Assembly: GCA_050734185.1 (NCBI GenBank)
Contig: JBOHUE010000153.1
Span: forward strand, 1-11,638
Source: JAFALX01 sp050734185
GTDB taxonomy: Bacteria > Chloroflexota > Dormibacteria > Aeolococcales > Aeolococcaceae
Reading direction: 5' to 3'
DNA: 11,638 nucleotides
Below are positions 1-6,402 of this stretch, in pieces; within the stretch, counting starts at the first letter, position 1, and every line of letters begins with the position of its first letter. The position numbers and the translations under genes are program-made. The notes under the pieces were generated by a model. That model did no database searches and was not told the origin of the DNA. It saw only the letters and a program-made list of their open reading frames with translations.

Positions 1-2
1 GT

Positions 3-1124
3 GCGGCAGGCCCGGGTGACGAGACGGCGGCGCGCGTCGCCGCCATCGCCCGGGGCGCGGTCCGTGTCGCCCTGCCCGGCCGTCCGTATCACGTGGATGT
101 GCGGCCCGGCGCGCTGGCGGACGTCGAGCTGCACCTGCCGCCGGGTGCCGCGCGCGTCGCGATCATCGCGGACCGCCGCCTCGCCCAACAGGTGCGCCGG
201 CTGGCGTCGCAGCTGCGCCGCTCCGGGCGGACCGTCACGGTGATGGGCGTGCTCGGCGGCGAGGGCCTCAAGACGTGGGGCGCGGCCGGGCGCCTCCTGC
301 AGCGGCTGTCTCGAGCCGGGCTGCAGCGCGGCGACGCGGTCGTGGCGGTGGGCGGGGGGTCGGCCGGCGACCTCAGCGGCTTCGTCGCCGCGACGTACCT
401 CCGGGGCATCGCCTGGGTGAACGTGCCCACTACGTTGCTGGCGATGGTGGACAGCGCCATCGGTGGCAAGACCGGCGTCAATCTGCCCAAGGGCAAGAAC
501 CTGGCCGGCGCCATCTGGCAGCCGCGAGCGGTGGTCTGCGATACGGAGCTCCTGGCAACGCTCAGCGGCCGCGACTACCGTTCGGCTTTTGCCGAGATTG
601 TCAAATACTGCATGATCAGGGAGGATGGGCTCGTGCCTCTGATTGACACGAACCTCGACGCGCTGCTGCGGCGCGAGCCCGACGTCGTCGCCGAGGTGGT
701 GCGCCGCAGCGTGGAGATCAAGGCGGCCGTGGTTGCGGCCGACGAGCGCGAGGGCGGCCTGCGCCAGGTGCTCAACTACGGGCACACGATCGGCCACGCG
801 ATCGAGGCGGTCACCGGGTTCGGCCCCGTCAACCACGGCGAGGCGATAGCCGTCGGCATGCACGTGGCGGGCCGCCTGAGCGTGCAGCTCGCAGGCTGCC
901 CCGAGAGCGATATCGCATGGCAGGACGCCGCATTGCAGCGCTTCGAGCTCGCGGTGACGCGCCAGGTAGACGCGCGGCGCGTGCTCGAGCGCGTCCAGTC
1001 CGACAAGAAGGCGACACCGACCGGGGTCGGCTGGGTGCTGCTCGAGCGCCGGGGTCGCCCGCGAATAGGGTGCCAGGTGCCGATGGAATCGGCGCGCGCG
1101 GCGCTGCAGGACATGGCGGCATGA
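3..1124 (+). CDS. aroB: 3-dehydroquinate synthase, 5'-partial, probably the AroB half of an AroK-AroB fusion
   Basis: AroB converts DAHP to 3-dehydroquinate, the second shikimate-pathway step, using NAD+ and a divalent metal in the cytoplasm. Counting from the GTG at 93, the family motifs are GGGSAGDLSGF (about 87-97), VPTTLLAMVDSAIGGKTGVN (111-130), the metal-ligand Glu in FAEIVK (E168), and the His ligands in LNYGHTIGHAIE (H231) and NHGEAIAVGM (H248). The C-terminus is complete, with TGA at 1122-1124. GTG 93 is not a credible start: conserved AroB sequence (RVALPGRPYHVDV) begins before it and the frame stays open to the left edge with no ATG, GTG or TTG. The roughly 20 residues before that (GDETAARVAAIAR) look like a shikimate kinase C-terminal helix, so I infer a bifunctional AroK-AroB protein. 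A stand-alone AroB with a long N-terminus is the alternative. It overlaps aroQ by four bases (ATGA). Confidence 0.93.
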   Translation, partial: AAGPGDETAARVAAIARGAVRVALPGRPYHVDVRPGALADVELHLPPGAARVAIIADRRLAQQVRRLASQLRRSGRTVTVMGVLGGEGLKTWGAAGRLLQRLSRAGLQRGDAVVAVGGGSAGDLSGFVAATYLRGIAWVNVPTTLLAMVDSAIGGKTGVNLPKGKNLAGAIWQPRAVVCDTELLATLSGRDYRSAFAEIVKYCMIREDGLVPLIDTNLDALLRREPDVVAEVVRRSVEIKAAVVAADEREGGLRQVLNYGHTIGHAIEAVTGFGPVNHGEAIAVGMHVAGRLSVQLAGCPESDIAWQDAALQRFELAVTRQVDARRVLERVQSDKKATPTGVGWVLLERRGRPRIGCQVPMESARAALQDMAA

Positions 1125-1582
1125 CGCGCATCCTCGTGCTCAACGGCCCCAACCTCGGCAGCCTGGGGACGCGCGAGCCGAAGCTGTACGGGACCGCGAC
1201 GCTGAGCGACATCGAGTCGCGCGTCCGCGAGCGCGCTGTCCAGCTCGGCGTCATCCTCCGCCTTGCGCAGAGCAACCACGAGGGCAAGCTGATCGACATC
1301 CTCGAGGCCGAGCGGGCCCGCGCCGACGCCTGCATCATCAACCCCGGCGGTCTCTCGCACACGAGCATCGCGCTCGCCGACGCGCTGCGCGCGTTTGGGC
1401 GCCCCGTCATAGAGGTGCACATCACCAACGTGTTCGCGCGCGAGCCCGAGCGGCGTGTCCTGGTCACGGCGGCGGCATGCGCCGCGGTCATCAGCGGCGC
1501 CGGGGTCGCCGGCTACGTGCTCGCCCTGGAAGCCATCCTGGGTATGCTCAATGGCGAGCAGACGATGGAGAACCAAGAATGA
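1121..1582 (+). CDS. aroQ: type II 3-dehydroquinate dehydratase
   Basis: AroQ dehydrates 3-dehydroquinate to 3-dehydroshikimate, the step after AroB; type II enzymes are dodecamers acting through an enolate intermediate. The 153-residue product has the usual family length. It shows LNGPNLGSLGTREPKLYG (7-24), with the expected Arg18 and the catalytic Tyr23 on the lid loop. QSNHEGKLID (50-59), NPGGLSHTSIAL (74-85) and EVHITNVFARE (98-108) follow, supplying substrate-binding Asn74 and the catalytic His100. The C-terminal GAGVAGYVLAL helix is also typical. The ATG start overlaps the aroB stop as ATGA, and the reading frame further upstream is a shadow inside aroB. The last few residues (about 144-153) extend slightly past the conserved fold and carry the Shine-Dalgarno of efp. 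The next gene is efp, with no Xaa-Pro peptidase between them as is common in Firmicutes and Mycobacterium. Confidence 0.96.
   Translation: MTRILVLNGPNLGSLGTREPKLYGTATLSDIESRVRERAVQLGVILRLAQSNHEGKLIDILEAERARADACIINPGGLSHTSIALADALRAFGRPVIEVHITNVFAREPERRVLVTAAACAAVISGAGVAGYVLALEAILGMLNGEQTMENQE
1567..1570 (+). promoter_or_regulatory. Shine-Dalgarno of efp, inside aroQ
   Basis: GGAG lies eight bases before the efp ATG, within the last codons of aroQ. It supports ATG 1579 over upstream in-frame starts and lets efp start translation on its own despite the four-base overlap. Confidence 0.5.
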
Positions 1583-2136
1583 TCAGCGCCGGTGATCTGC
1601 GCGCGGGCAACACCGTCGAGAGGAACGGTGACCTGCTGCAGGTGGTCGACTTCGCACACGTGAAGCAGGGTCGCGGTACGGCGTTCGTGCGCGCGAAGTT
1701 CCGCAACATCACGAGCGGCGCGGTCACCGAGGAGACGTTCCGTCCCGAGGAGAAGTTCGGCCGCGTGCGCATCGAGCGCGCGGAGGCACAGTACCTGTAC
1801 AAGGACGGCGACAACTACGTCGTCATGGACTCGCAGTCGTACGACCAGTTCCCGCTGTCGCCCGACCAGCTCGGCGACGCGCTCGCTTATCTCACCGAGA
1901 ACGCCACGCTGTTCCTGCTGCAGTTCGACGGACGCGTGCTGGGCGTTGAGATGCCCACGGCGGTCGAGCTCGAGGTGACGGAGACGGACCCGGGCTTCAG
2001 GGGCGACACGGCGAACGCGACCAACAAGCCGGCGACGCTGGAGACGGGACGCGTGATCGAGGTGCCGCTGTTCGTCAACCAAGGTGACCGAGTGCGCGTC
2101 GACACGCGAAGCGGGAAGTACGTCGAGCGCGTGTGA
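1579..2136 (+). CDS. efp: translation elongation factor P with Arg at the tip-loop position
   Basis: EF-P binds between the ribosomal P and E sites and rescues ribosomes stalled on polyproline. The 185-residue protein has all three family domains: the KOW-like N-terminal domain (about 1-63), the first OB domain (about 66-125) and the C-terminal OB domain. The last carries the EF-P signature around TDPGFRGDTANATNKPAT and ends in VDTRSGKYVERV. Start ATG 1579 gives the normal family N-terminus (MISAGDLRAGN) and is preceded by GGAG. The tip loop, which points at the P-site tRNA, reads HVKQGRGTAF: Arg32 occupies the position of the modifiable Lys34 of E. coli, and Gln30 replaces the usual Pro. Arg here is known from the rhamnosylated EF-P of Pseudomonas and related bacteria. 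No modification gene (earP, epmA/B) lies in the window, so modification status is unknown. Confidence 0.97.
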   Translation: MISAGDLRAGNTVERNGDLLQVVDFAHVKQGRGTAFVRAKFRNITSGAVTEETFRPEEKFGRVRIERAEAQYLYKDGDNYVVMDSQSYDQFPLSPDQLGDALAYLTENATLFLLQFDGRVLGVEMPTAVELEVTETDPGFRGDTANATNKPATLETGRVIEVPLFVNQGDRVRVDTRSGKYVERV

Positions 2137-2522
2137 TGGACGCAACTCCCACAGCGAGCCTGCAGCTCAACCGCGGTGACAATGGTCGCGGGGTGCTGGG
2201 CACCACGCGCGTCGCCAACCAGGTGGTGGCGTCGATCGCGGCGCTGGCGGCGCTCGAGGTCGCCGGCGTGCACGCGATGTATCACCCCGGCGCTCAGCCG
2301 CTGGAGCGGATCACGCGACGCGCGCAGGCACATCGCGGCGTGCGCGTCGACTTCATCGATGGTGCGCTGCGGCTGGACGTGTACATCGTCGTCGAGGCCG
2401 GGAGCAACGTGCAGGCGGCGGGCTCCGAGGTGCAACGACGCGTGGTCGATGCAGTCGTTCGCATGCTGGATCTCTCGGTTGCCGAGGTGAACGTGTTCAT
2501 CAGCGAGGTCGTCTTCACGTGA
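2136..2522 (+). CDS. Asp23/Gls24 family (DUF322) protein
   Basis: A 128-residue soluble protein of the Asp23/Gls24 family. Visible family features are the opening block RVANQVVASIAALAALEVAGV (about 25-45), a central strand pattern ending in LDVYIVVEAGSNVQ, and the closing LSVAEVNVFISEVVF. There is no signal peptide or membrane segment. Family members include Staphylococcus Asp23, which is membrane-tethered through AmaP, and Bacillus YqhY, which lies beside accBC and nusB and affects fatty-acid synthesis. A position between efp and nusB matches the YqhY-like context. I infer a YqhY-like housekeeping role, but the biochemical function is not known from sequence. ATG 2136 overlaps the efp stop by one base (TGATG); GTG 2133 is an alternative that adds one residue. 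It overlaps nusB as GTGA. Confidence 0.88.
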   Translation: MDATPTASLQLNRGDNGRGVLGTTRVANQVVASIAALAALEVAGVHAMYHPGAQPLERITRRAQAHRGVRVDFIDGALRLDVYIVVEAGSNVQAAGSEVQRRVVDAVVRMLDLSVAEVNVFISEVVFT

Positions 2523-2932
2523 CCGTCGCGAGCCGGCGCCATCGTGGTCGCGAGCTCGCACTCCGCGTCCTGTTCGAGCTCGAGGGCACAGAGAAGGACT
2601 CCGAGGAGGCGCTGCGCTACCAGGCGACGGACATGGGCGCGGCCGCCGACGTCGGCGCATTCGGGCGAGAGCTCGTGCTCGGCTGCCTCGACCACGCGGA
2701 CGCAATCGACTCCGTGATCGCCGGCGCCAGCGAGAACTGGGCCCTTGCCGATCTCGGCAAGGTCGAGCGCGCCGTGCTGCGGCTCGGCACGTTCGAGCTG
2801 CTCTGGGGACAGGGCGTGCCGGTCGCTGTCGTCATCGACGAGGCGGTTGAGCTCAGCAAGGCGTACGCCGGCGGCGAGGCCGCCGCGTTCGTCAACGGCG
2901 TGCTTGGCCGCGTCGCACGACAGCAGGTCTGA
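2519..2932 (+). CDS. nusB: transcription antitermination factor NusB
   Basis: NusB pairs with NusE (ribosomal protein S10) and binds boxA RNA to promote antitermination on rRNA operons. The 137-residue, all-helical product is the usual length. The N-terminal Arg-rich stretch RRHRGRELALRVLFELE (6-22) matches the RNA-binding helix. The strongest diagnostic is the C-terminal half: KVERAVLRLGTFELL (81-95), VPVAVVIDEAVELSKAY (100-116) and the closing FVNGVLGRVA (124-133). GTG 2519 overlaps the upstream stop as GTGA and gives the correct N-terminus. It is followed by xseA with a one-base TGATG overlap; folD, often found between nusB and xseA, is absent. Confidence 0.95.
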   Translation: MTVASRRHRGRELALRVLFELEGTEKDSEEALRYQATDMGAAADVGAFGRELVLGCLDHADAIDSVIAGASENWALADLGKVERAVLRLGTFELLWGQGVPVAVVIDEAVELSKAYAGGEAAAFVNGVLGRVARQQV

Positions 2933-4275
2933 TGCAGCAGCGGGCGTACACGGTCGGCGAGGTCACTGCGCTCATGCGCGACGCCATCGCGGCGCGGCCG
3001 GAGCTCGAGGACCTGCTGATAGAGGGTGAGGTGAGCAACCTCACGGTGTCCGTTGCGGGGCACGTGTACTTCACGCTCAAGGACCGCGTGGCTTCGCTCA
3101 GCTGCGTCGTCTGGCGCAGCAACACGGTGCGCATCCCGTTTCGTCCGGAGAACGGCATGACGCTTGTGGCCCACGGCGCCGTGCAGGTGTACCCACAGGG
3201 CGGCCGCTATCAGCTGTACGTCGACCGCCTCGAGCCGAGCGGCGTCGGGGCGCTCGCGCTTGCGGTGGAACAGCTGAAGAAGCAGCTCGCCGCAGAAGGG
3301 CTGTTCGACGAGCGTGCGAAGCGAGCGCTGCCGGTGCTGCCGCGCCGGGTCGTCGTGGTCACGTCGCGAACGGGTGCTGCGCTGCGCGACGTGTACACCG
3401 TGATGACGCGCCGCGCTCCAGGCGTCGACCTCGTGCTCTCGCCGGCCACAGTGCAGGGCGACGGCGCCGCCGAGACAATCGTTCGCGCGCTGCAGCGCGC
3501 CGGCTCGGTGCCACGCGCGGAGGTCGTGCTGCTGGTGCGCGGCGGCGGTTCTATCGAGGACCTCATGGCGTTCAACAGCGAGATGGTCGTGCGTGCGGTG
3601 CGGGCGTCCCCGCTCCCCGTGGTGACGGGTATCGGGCACGAGACCGACACCACCGTCGCCGACCTCGCCGCGGACCGGCGCGCGCCGACGCCGTCCGCGG
3701 CCGCCGAGGTGGTCGTGCCGAGCGTGCTCGCGCTGCGCACCGACCTGACCGGGCGCGTGCTCATGCTCGGACAGCGCACGCGCGAGGGCCTGGACCGGCG
3801 CCGGATGCTGCTGACGGGCGCCGCGGGTCGACTGCGCGCGCGCTCGCCGGGCCTGGTGGTGGCGGGATCGCGCCAGGACCTGGATCGGCGCTCGTCGCTG
3901 CTGCGTCACGCGTTGCTCCAAGAGGTGGCGGCCAAGCGGCACGCTCTCGACAGCGCGACCGGGTCGTTGCGCGAAGGGCAGCCGCGACACCGAGTCGCGA
4001 TGGAGCGGGCGCGGATCGACGGCGCGCAGCAGCGCCTGGTTACCGCGGGGCGGCGCATCGTAGAGCTCGGTGCGACATCGCTCCAGGGCCGCCGTGCGCG
4101 CCTCGATGCTCTCTCCCCGCGGCGCACGCTCGAGCGTGGTTACTCGATCACGCTCGGGCCCGACGGCCGTGCCCTGACGGACGTCGCCGCGGTGGAGCGG
4201 GGGAGCCGGGTGCGCACGCTGTTGCATCGGGGCACGATCGAGAGCGACGTTGCCGAGGTGAGCAGCGAGCCCTGA
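2932..4275 (+). CDS. xseA: exodeoxyribonuclease VII large subunit
   Basis: XseA is the catalytic subunit of exonuclease VII, which degrades single-stranded DNA from both ends into oligonucleotides together with several XseB subunits. The 447-residue protein has a normal length and domain order. The N-terminal OB-fold shows YTVGEVTALMRD (6-17), EGEVSNL (31-37) and GHVYFTLKD (43-51). The catalytic domain shows VVVTSRTGAALRD (141-153), RGGGSIEDLMAFNSE (203-217), GIGHETDTTVADLAADRRA (233-251) and PTPSAAAE (252-259). A long charged region follows (about 265-395), where the family has its coiled coil, then the C-terminal LSPRRTLERGYSI segment (394-406). Start ATG 2932 overlaps the nusB stop by one base. 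xseB follows after 34 bases, the first true gap in the operon. Confidence 0.97.
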   Translation: MQQRAYTVGEVTALMRDAIAARPELEDLLIEGEVSNLTVSVAGHVYFTLKDRVASLSCVVWRSNTVRIPFRPENGMTLVAHGAVQVYPQGGRYQLYVDRLEPSGVGALALAVEQLKKQLAAEGLFDERAKRALPVLPRRVVVVTSRTGAALRDVYTVMTRRAPGVDLVLSPATVQGDGAAETIVRALQRAGSVPRAEVVLLVRGGGSIEDLMAFNSEMVVRAVRASPLPVVTGIGHETDTTVADLAADRRAPTPSAAAEVVVPSVLALRTDLTGRVLMLGQRTREGLDRRRMLLTGAAGRLRARSPGLVVAGSRQDLDRRSSLLRHALLQEVAAKRHALDSATGSLREGQPRHRVAMERARIDGAQQRLVTAGRRIVELGATSLQGRRARLDALSPRRTLERGYSITLGPDGRALTDVAAVERGSRVRTLLHRGTIESDVAEVSSEP

Positions 4276-4295
4276 TGCGGCGCTGCGAACGGATG

Positions 4296-4301
4296 TACGA
4301 T
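4296..4301 (+). promoter_or_regulatory. possible -10 element for a leaderless xseB transcript
   Basis: TACGAT fits the TANNNT -10 pattern and ends eight bases before the xseB ATG, where transcription could begin at or next to the start codon. xseB has no clear Shine-Dalgarno, which fits a leaderless message. No convincing -35 element is present, so the call rests on one hexamer plus spacing and could be chance. Confidence 0.25.
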
Positions 4302-4309
4302 ACCGAGCG

Positions 4310-4708
4310 ATGACCGACCAGGTAGCCGACGACATTGCCGGCCTGAGCTACGAGGCCGCGCTTGCGCAGCTGGACGCGCTGATCCAGAAGCTCGAGGGCG
4401 GCAGCGTCCCGCTCGAGGACGCGATCGCCGCGTACGAGCGCGGCACGAGGCTTGCGCGCCACTGCGAGGAGCTGCTCGATCGGACGGAGCGACGAGTCAC
4501 TGCGCTGATGGTCGGCGGGGACGGACGCACGACGGAGAAGCCGCTCGACATCGAGACCTCGGGGTCGGCGGACGCGGCTCCGCAGCCGCCGGCACAGCCG
4601 CGAGCCCGAGCTGCGTCGGTGCCGGCGTCCGAGGGGGGCGGTCTCTTCGCTCCGGCGCGGTCGCGCGCCGGCACCCCGCCCGTCGACCCGGACGAGGTCC
4701 CCTTCTGA
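4310..4708 (+). CDS. xseB: exodeoxyribonuclease VII small subunit with long tail and SSB-like tip
   Basis: XseB is the small regulatory subunit of exonuclease VII; several copies coat the coiled-coil arm of XseA. The conserved helical hairpin covers about residues 12-66, including LSYEAALAQLDALIQKLEGG and LEDAIAAYERGTRLARHCEE. Most family members are near 80 residues and stop shortly after this domain. This one is 132 residues, with a tail from about 69 rich in Ala, Pro, Gly and Ser and probably disordered. The tail ends exactly at the stop in PPVDPDEVPF. The terminal DPDEVPF strongly resembles the acidic protein-docking tip of bacterial SSB (for example DDDIPF-COOH). I infer that the tail may recruit SSB-binding proteins. 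ATG 4310 sits 34 bases after xseA without a clear Shine-Dalgarno. The domain call is firm; the tail function is a hypothesis. Confidence 0.92.
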   Translation: MTDQVADDIAGLSYEAALAQLDALIQKLEGGSVPLEDAIAAYERGTRLARHCEELLDRTERRVTALMVGGDGRTTEKPLDIETSGSADAAPQPPAQPRARAASVPASEGGGLFAPARSRAGTPPVDPDEVPF

Positions 4709-4710
4709 TC

Positions 4711-4735
4711 CAGCGCTGATACACTGCCCTGTGTA
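4711..4735 (+). promoter_or_regulatory. candidate promoter and small inverted repeats upstream of tlyA
   Basis: In the 42-base gap between xseB and tlyA, TGATACACT (4717-4725) fits an extended -10 (TGN-TACACT). It would place a start site near 4732, about 19 bases before the tlyA ATG. Two dyads surround it: the perfect palindrome CAGCGCTG (4711-4718), and TACAC/GTGTA arms (4720-4724 and 4731-4735) around a six-base centre overlapping the -10. No good -35 is visible. The second dyad could be an operator or a weak hairpin; it has neither the GC stem nor the clean T-run of a terminator. Confidence 0.35.
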
Positions 4736-4741
4736 ACTTTT

Positions 4742-4747
4742 GGGAGG
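4742..4747 (+). promoter_or_regulatory. Shine-Dalgarno of tlyA
   Basis: GGGAGG is the most complete anti-SD match before any gene here. It ends three bases before ATG 4751, which is close spacing but fixes the tlyA start. Most neighbouring genes rely instead on stop/start overlap, so this site suits a gene that opens its own transcript. Confidence 0.6.
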
Positions 4748-4750
4748 CAC

Positions 4751-5509
4751 ATGACCACCGCAGGCACCCAACGGCTGGATCTCGAGCTCGTTTCGCGCGC
4801 GCTGGCGCCGAGCCGCGAGCGCGCCCAGGCGCTGATCGCGGCGGGCCTGGTCGAGGTCGACGGCTCGCGCGCGACGAGTGCCGCGCGGCGGGTTCCACCC
4901 CAGGCCGGGGTGCGAGTGCTGGGACGCGACCATCCGTGGGCCAGCCGAGGTGGTGTCAAGCTGGCCGCCGGGCTCGATGCGTTCGCGGTCGCGTGCAGCG
5001 GGCGCGTGTGCCTCGACGCCGGCGCGTCGACGGGCGGGTTCACCGACGTGCTCCTGCAGCGCGGCGCCGCCCGGGTGTACGCAGTCGACGTCGGGCATGG
5101 GTTGCTGGCGACGCGCATCGCATCGGATTCGCGCGTCACCGTGATGGACCGCACCAACCTGCGCTCGCTGACCACGCTTGCTGGCGCCGCGCCCGACCTC
5201 GTGACCCTTGATCTGTCGTTCATCTCGCTACGAACGGTCATGCCCGCGGTGGTGTCGCTTGCCGCTCGGCCGGCGGACATCGTCGCCCTCTTCAAGCCGC
5301 AATTCGAGCTTGGTCGCGAGGCGGTCGGCCGCGGTGGAGTTGTGCGCGATGCCGAGCTCGGCGTCGGCGCAGCGGCCGAGTTCCTCGACTGGATGCGCGA
5401 CAAGTTCGGCGCCGAGATCGACGATGCGCCGCTGCCTGCCCCCATTCGCGGCGCCAAGGGCAACCAGGAGGTGCTCGTCCACGCGCGGCTCCCGGGAGCC
5501 GGCTCGTGA
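4751..5509 (+). CDS. tlyA: TlyA-family rRNA (cytidine-2'-O)-methyltransferase
   Basis: TlyA family proteins methylate ribose 2'-OH groups of rRNA cytidines (C1920 of 23S, and C1409 of 16S in longer actinobacterial forms) and are required for capreomycin sensitivity in Mycobacterium. The older name 'hemolysin' is misleading. The 252-residue protein has an N-terminal S4 RNA-binding domain (about 8-58) and an FtsJ/RrmJ-like methyltransferase domain. The SAM motif is LDAGASTGGFTDVLL (88-102). The residues matching the catalytic K-D-K-E tetrad described for M. tuberculosis TlyA are K70 (SRGGVKL), D154 (LDLSFISL), K182 (FKPQFE) and E240 (GAKGNQE). The start is fixed by GGGAGG. It overlaps nadK as GTGA; the tlyA-nadK-recN order is the one seen in Mycobacterium. 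Which cytidine is modified cannot be told from sequence alone. Confidence 0.93.
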   Translation: MTTAGTQRLDLELVSRALAPSRERAQALIAAGLVEVDGSRATSAARRVPPQAGVRVLGRDHPWASRGGVKLAAGLDAFAVACSGRVCLDAGASTGGFTDVLLQRGAARVYAVDVGHGLLATRIASDSRVTVMDRTNLRSLTTLAGAAPDLVTLDLSFISLRTVMPAVVSLAARPADIVALFKPQFELGREAVGRGGVVRDAELGVGAAAEFLDWMRDKFGAEIDDAPLPAPIRGAKGNQEVLVHARLPGAGS

Positions 5510-6402
5510 CCGCAACGCTTGGCACCATCGGCTTCCTGCTGCACCCGGGTGAGCAGGAGGCGGTGCAGGCCGCCATTGCGCGGGCGCAGGAAGCCGGCTA
5601 CGGCGCCTGGACGGCGCTCGAGGACCCCGAGGCGCAGCTGCGCGAGCATGCGGAAAGCACCAGGCTGCTGGTCACGATCGGCGGCGACGGCACCTTCCTC
5701 TATGGCGCGCGCCTGGCGGCGCCGCGGAGCATCCCGGTCATGGGCGCCAACCGTGGCAGGCTCGGGTTCCTCGCCGAGGTCGAGATCGACGACCTCCCTG
5801 ATGCGATCTCCCGCTACGCGGCGGGCGATTACCGCAGGCAGCATCGCTCGCTGCTCGATGTCGAAGCGTGCGCCGCGGACGGCTCCACAGAGCGCGCGCT
5901 CGCGCTCAACGAGCTCGTGGTGCGCACGCGGGACCTCAACCTCTCGCGTGTGCGTGTCGAGACGGACGGGGAGTTGCTCGGCGTGTTCGACTCCGACGGC
6001 GTCGTCGTCGCCACCGCAAGCGGCTCCACGGCGTATGCGATGAGCGCAGGGGGCCCGCCTGTGGACCCGCGGCTGCGCGTCCTCGTCGTCGTGCCGCTGG
6101 CGCCGCACGCTGTCATCTCGCGTCCCGTCGTCCTGCCGGACGCGGTCGAGGTGCGAGTGATCCTCGAGCGCGGCTCTGCCGCCGTTGCCGTCGATGGCGT
6201 CGCGCTCGCGGAATTCAACGGCAGCGGGTTGGCCGTGGTGCGCCCCGGCCCCGATCTGGAGGTCGTGCGCTTCACGGACTCACCGACGTTCATGCAACGC
6301 CTGCGCGAAAAGTTCCGCTTCGGCGTGCCCCTGCGCGAAACGGCCACGCTCGGGCCCGGCATTGGTGAGCCCGAGGGACAGCGCCGCGGGGCTGCGGGAT
6401 GA
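5506..6402 (+). CDS. nadK: NAD kinase
   Basis: NadK phosphorylates NAD+ to NADP+ using ATP or inorganic polyphosphate and is the only route to NADP in most bacteria. The 298-residue protein carries the nucleotide-binding GGDGT (59-63, catalytic Asp61), NRGRLGFLAEV (82-92), the conserved pair NE (135-136) in LNELVVR, and SGSTAYAMSAGGPPVDP (172-188). C-terminal beta-rich motifs follow (PLAPHAVISRPVVLP). One oddity is that the usual TPTGSTAY reads TASGSTAY here (170-177), losing the Pro and one Thr. The rest of the active site looks intact. GTG 5506 overlaps the tlyA stop as GTGA and yields the expected N-terminus (TIGFLLHPG). The C-terminal 25 or so residues, rich in Gly, Glu and Arg, are less conserved. 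It overlaps recN as ATGA. Confidence 0.95.
   Translation: MTATLGTIGFLLHPGEQEAVQAAIARAQEAGYGAWTALEDPEAQLREHAESTRLLVTIGGDGTFLYGARLAAPRSIPVMGANRGRLGFLAEVEIDDLPDAISRYAAGDYRRQHRSLLDVEACAADGSTERALALNELVVRTRDLNLSRVRVETDGELLGVFDSDGVVVATASGSTAYAMSAGGPPVDPRLRVLVVVPLAPHAVISRPVVLPDAVEVRVILERGSAAVAVDGVALAEFNGSGLAVVRPGPDLEVVRFTDSPTFMQRLREKFRFGVPLRETATLGPGIGEPEGQRRGAAG

Noticed and set aside
14..19. GTGA overlap at 16-19 as a possible aroK stop / aroB start
   Set aside because: The GTG at 16 is in frame 1, whereas AroB is in frame 3, so it cannot start AroB. It leaves the fusion reading as the better explanation.
1..243. Plus-strand frame starting GTG at position 1
   Set aside because: Out of frame with aroB, Arg/Ser/Pro-rich and without motifs. 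The aroB frame over the same bases reads as conserved AroB sequence.
4720..4741. TACAC/GTGTA hairpin followed by TTTT as a rho-independent terminator after xseB
   Set aside because: The stem is only five base pairs and not GC-rich, and the T-run is short and sits next to the tlyA Shine-Dalgarno; too weak to call a terminator.
2617..6108. Two more long reverse-strand frames (2617-4335 and 4348-6108)
   Set aside because: Both are antisense to xseA/xseB and to xseB/tlyA/nadK, with His/Arg/Ala-rich composition and no family motif; shadow frames.
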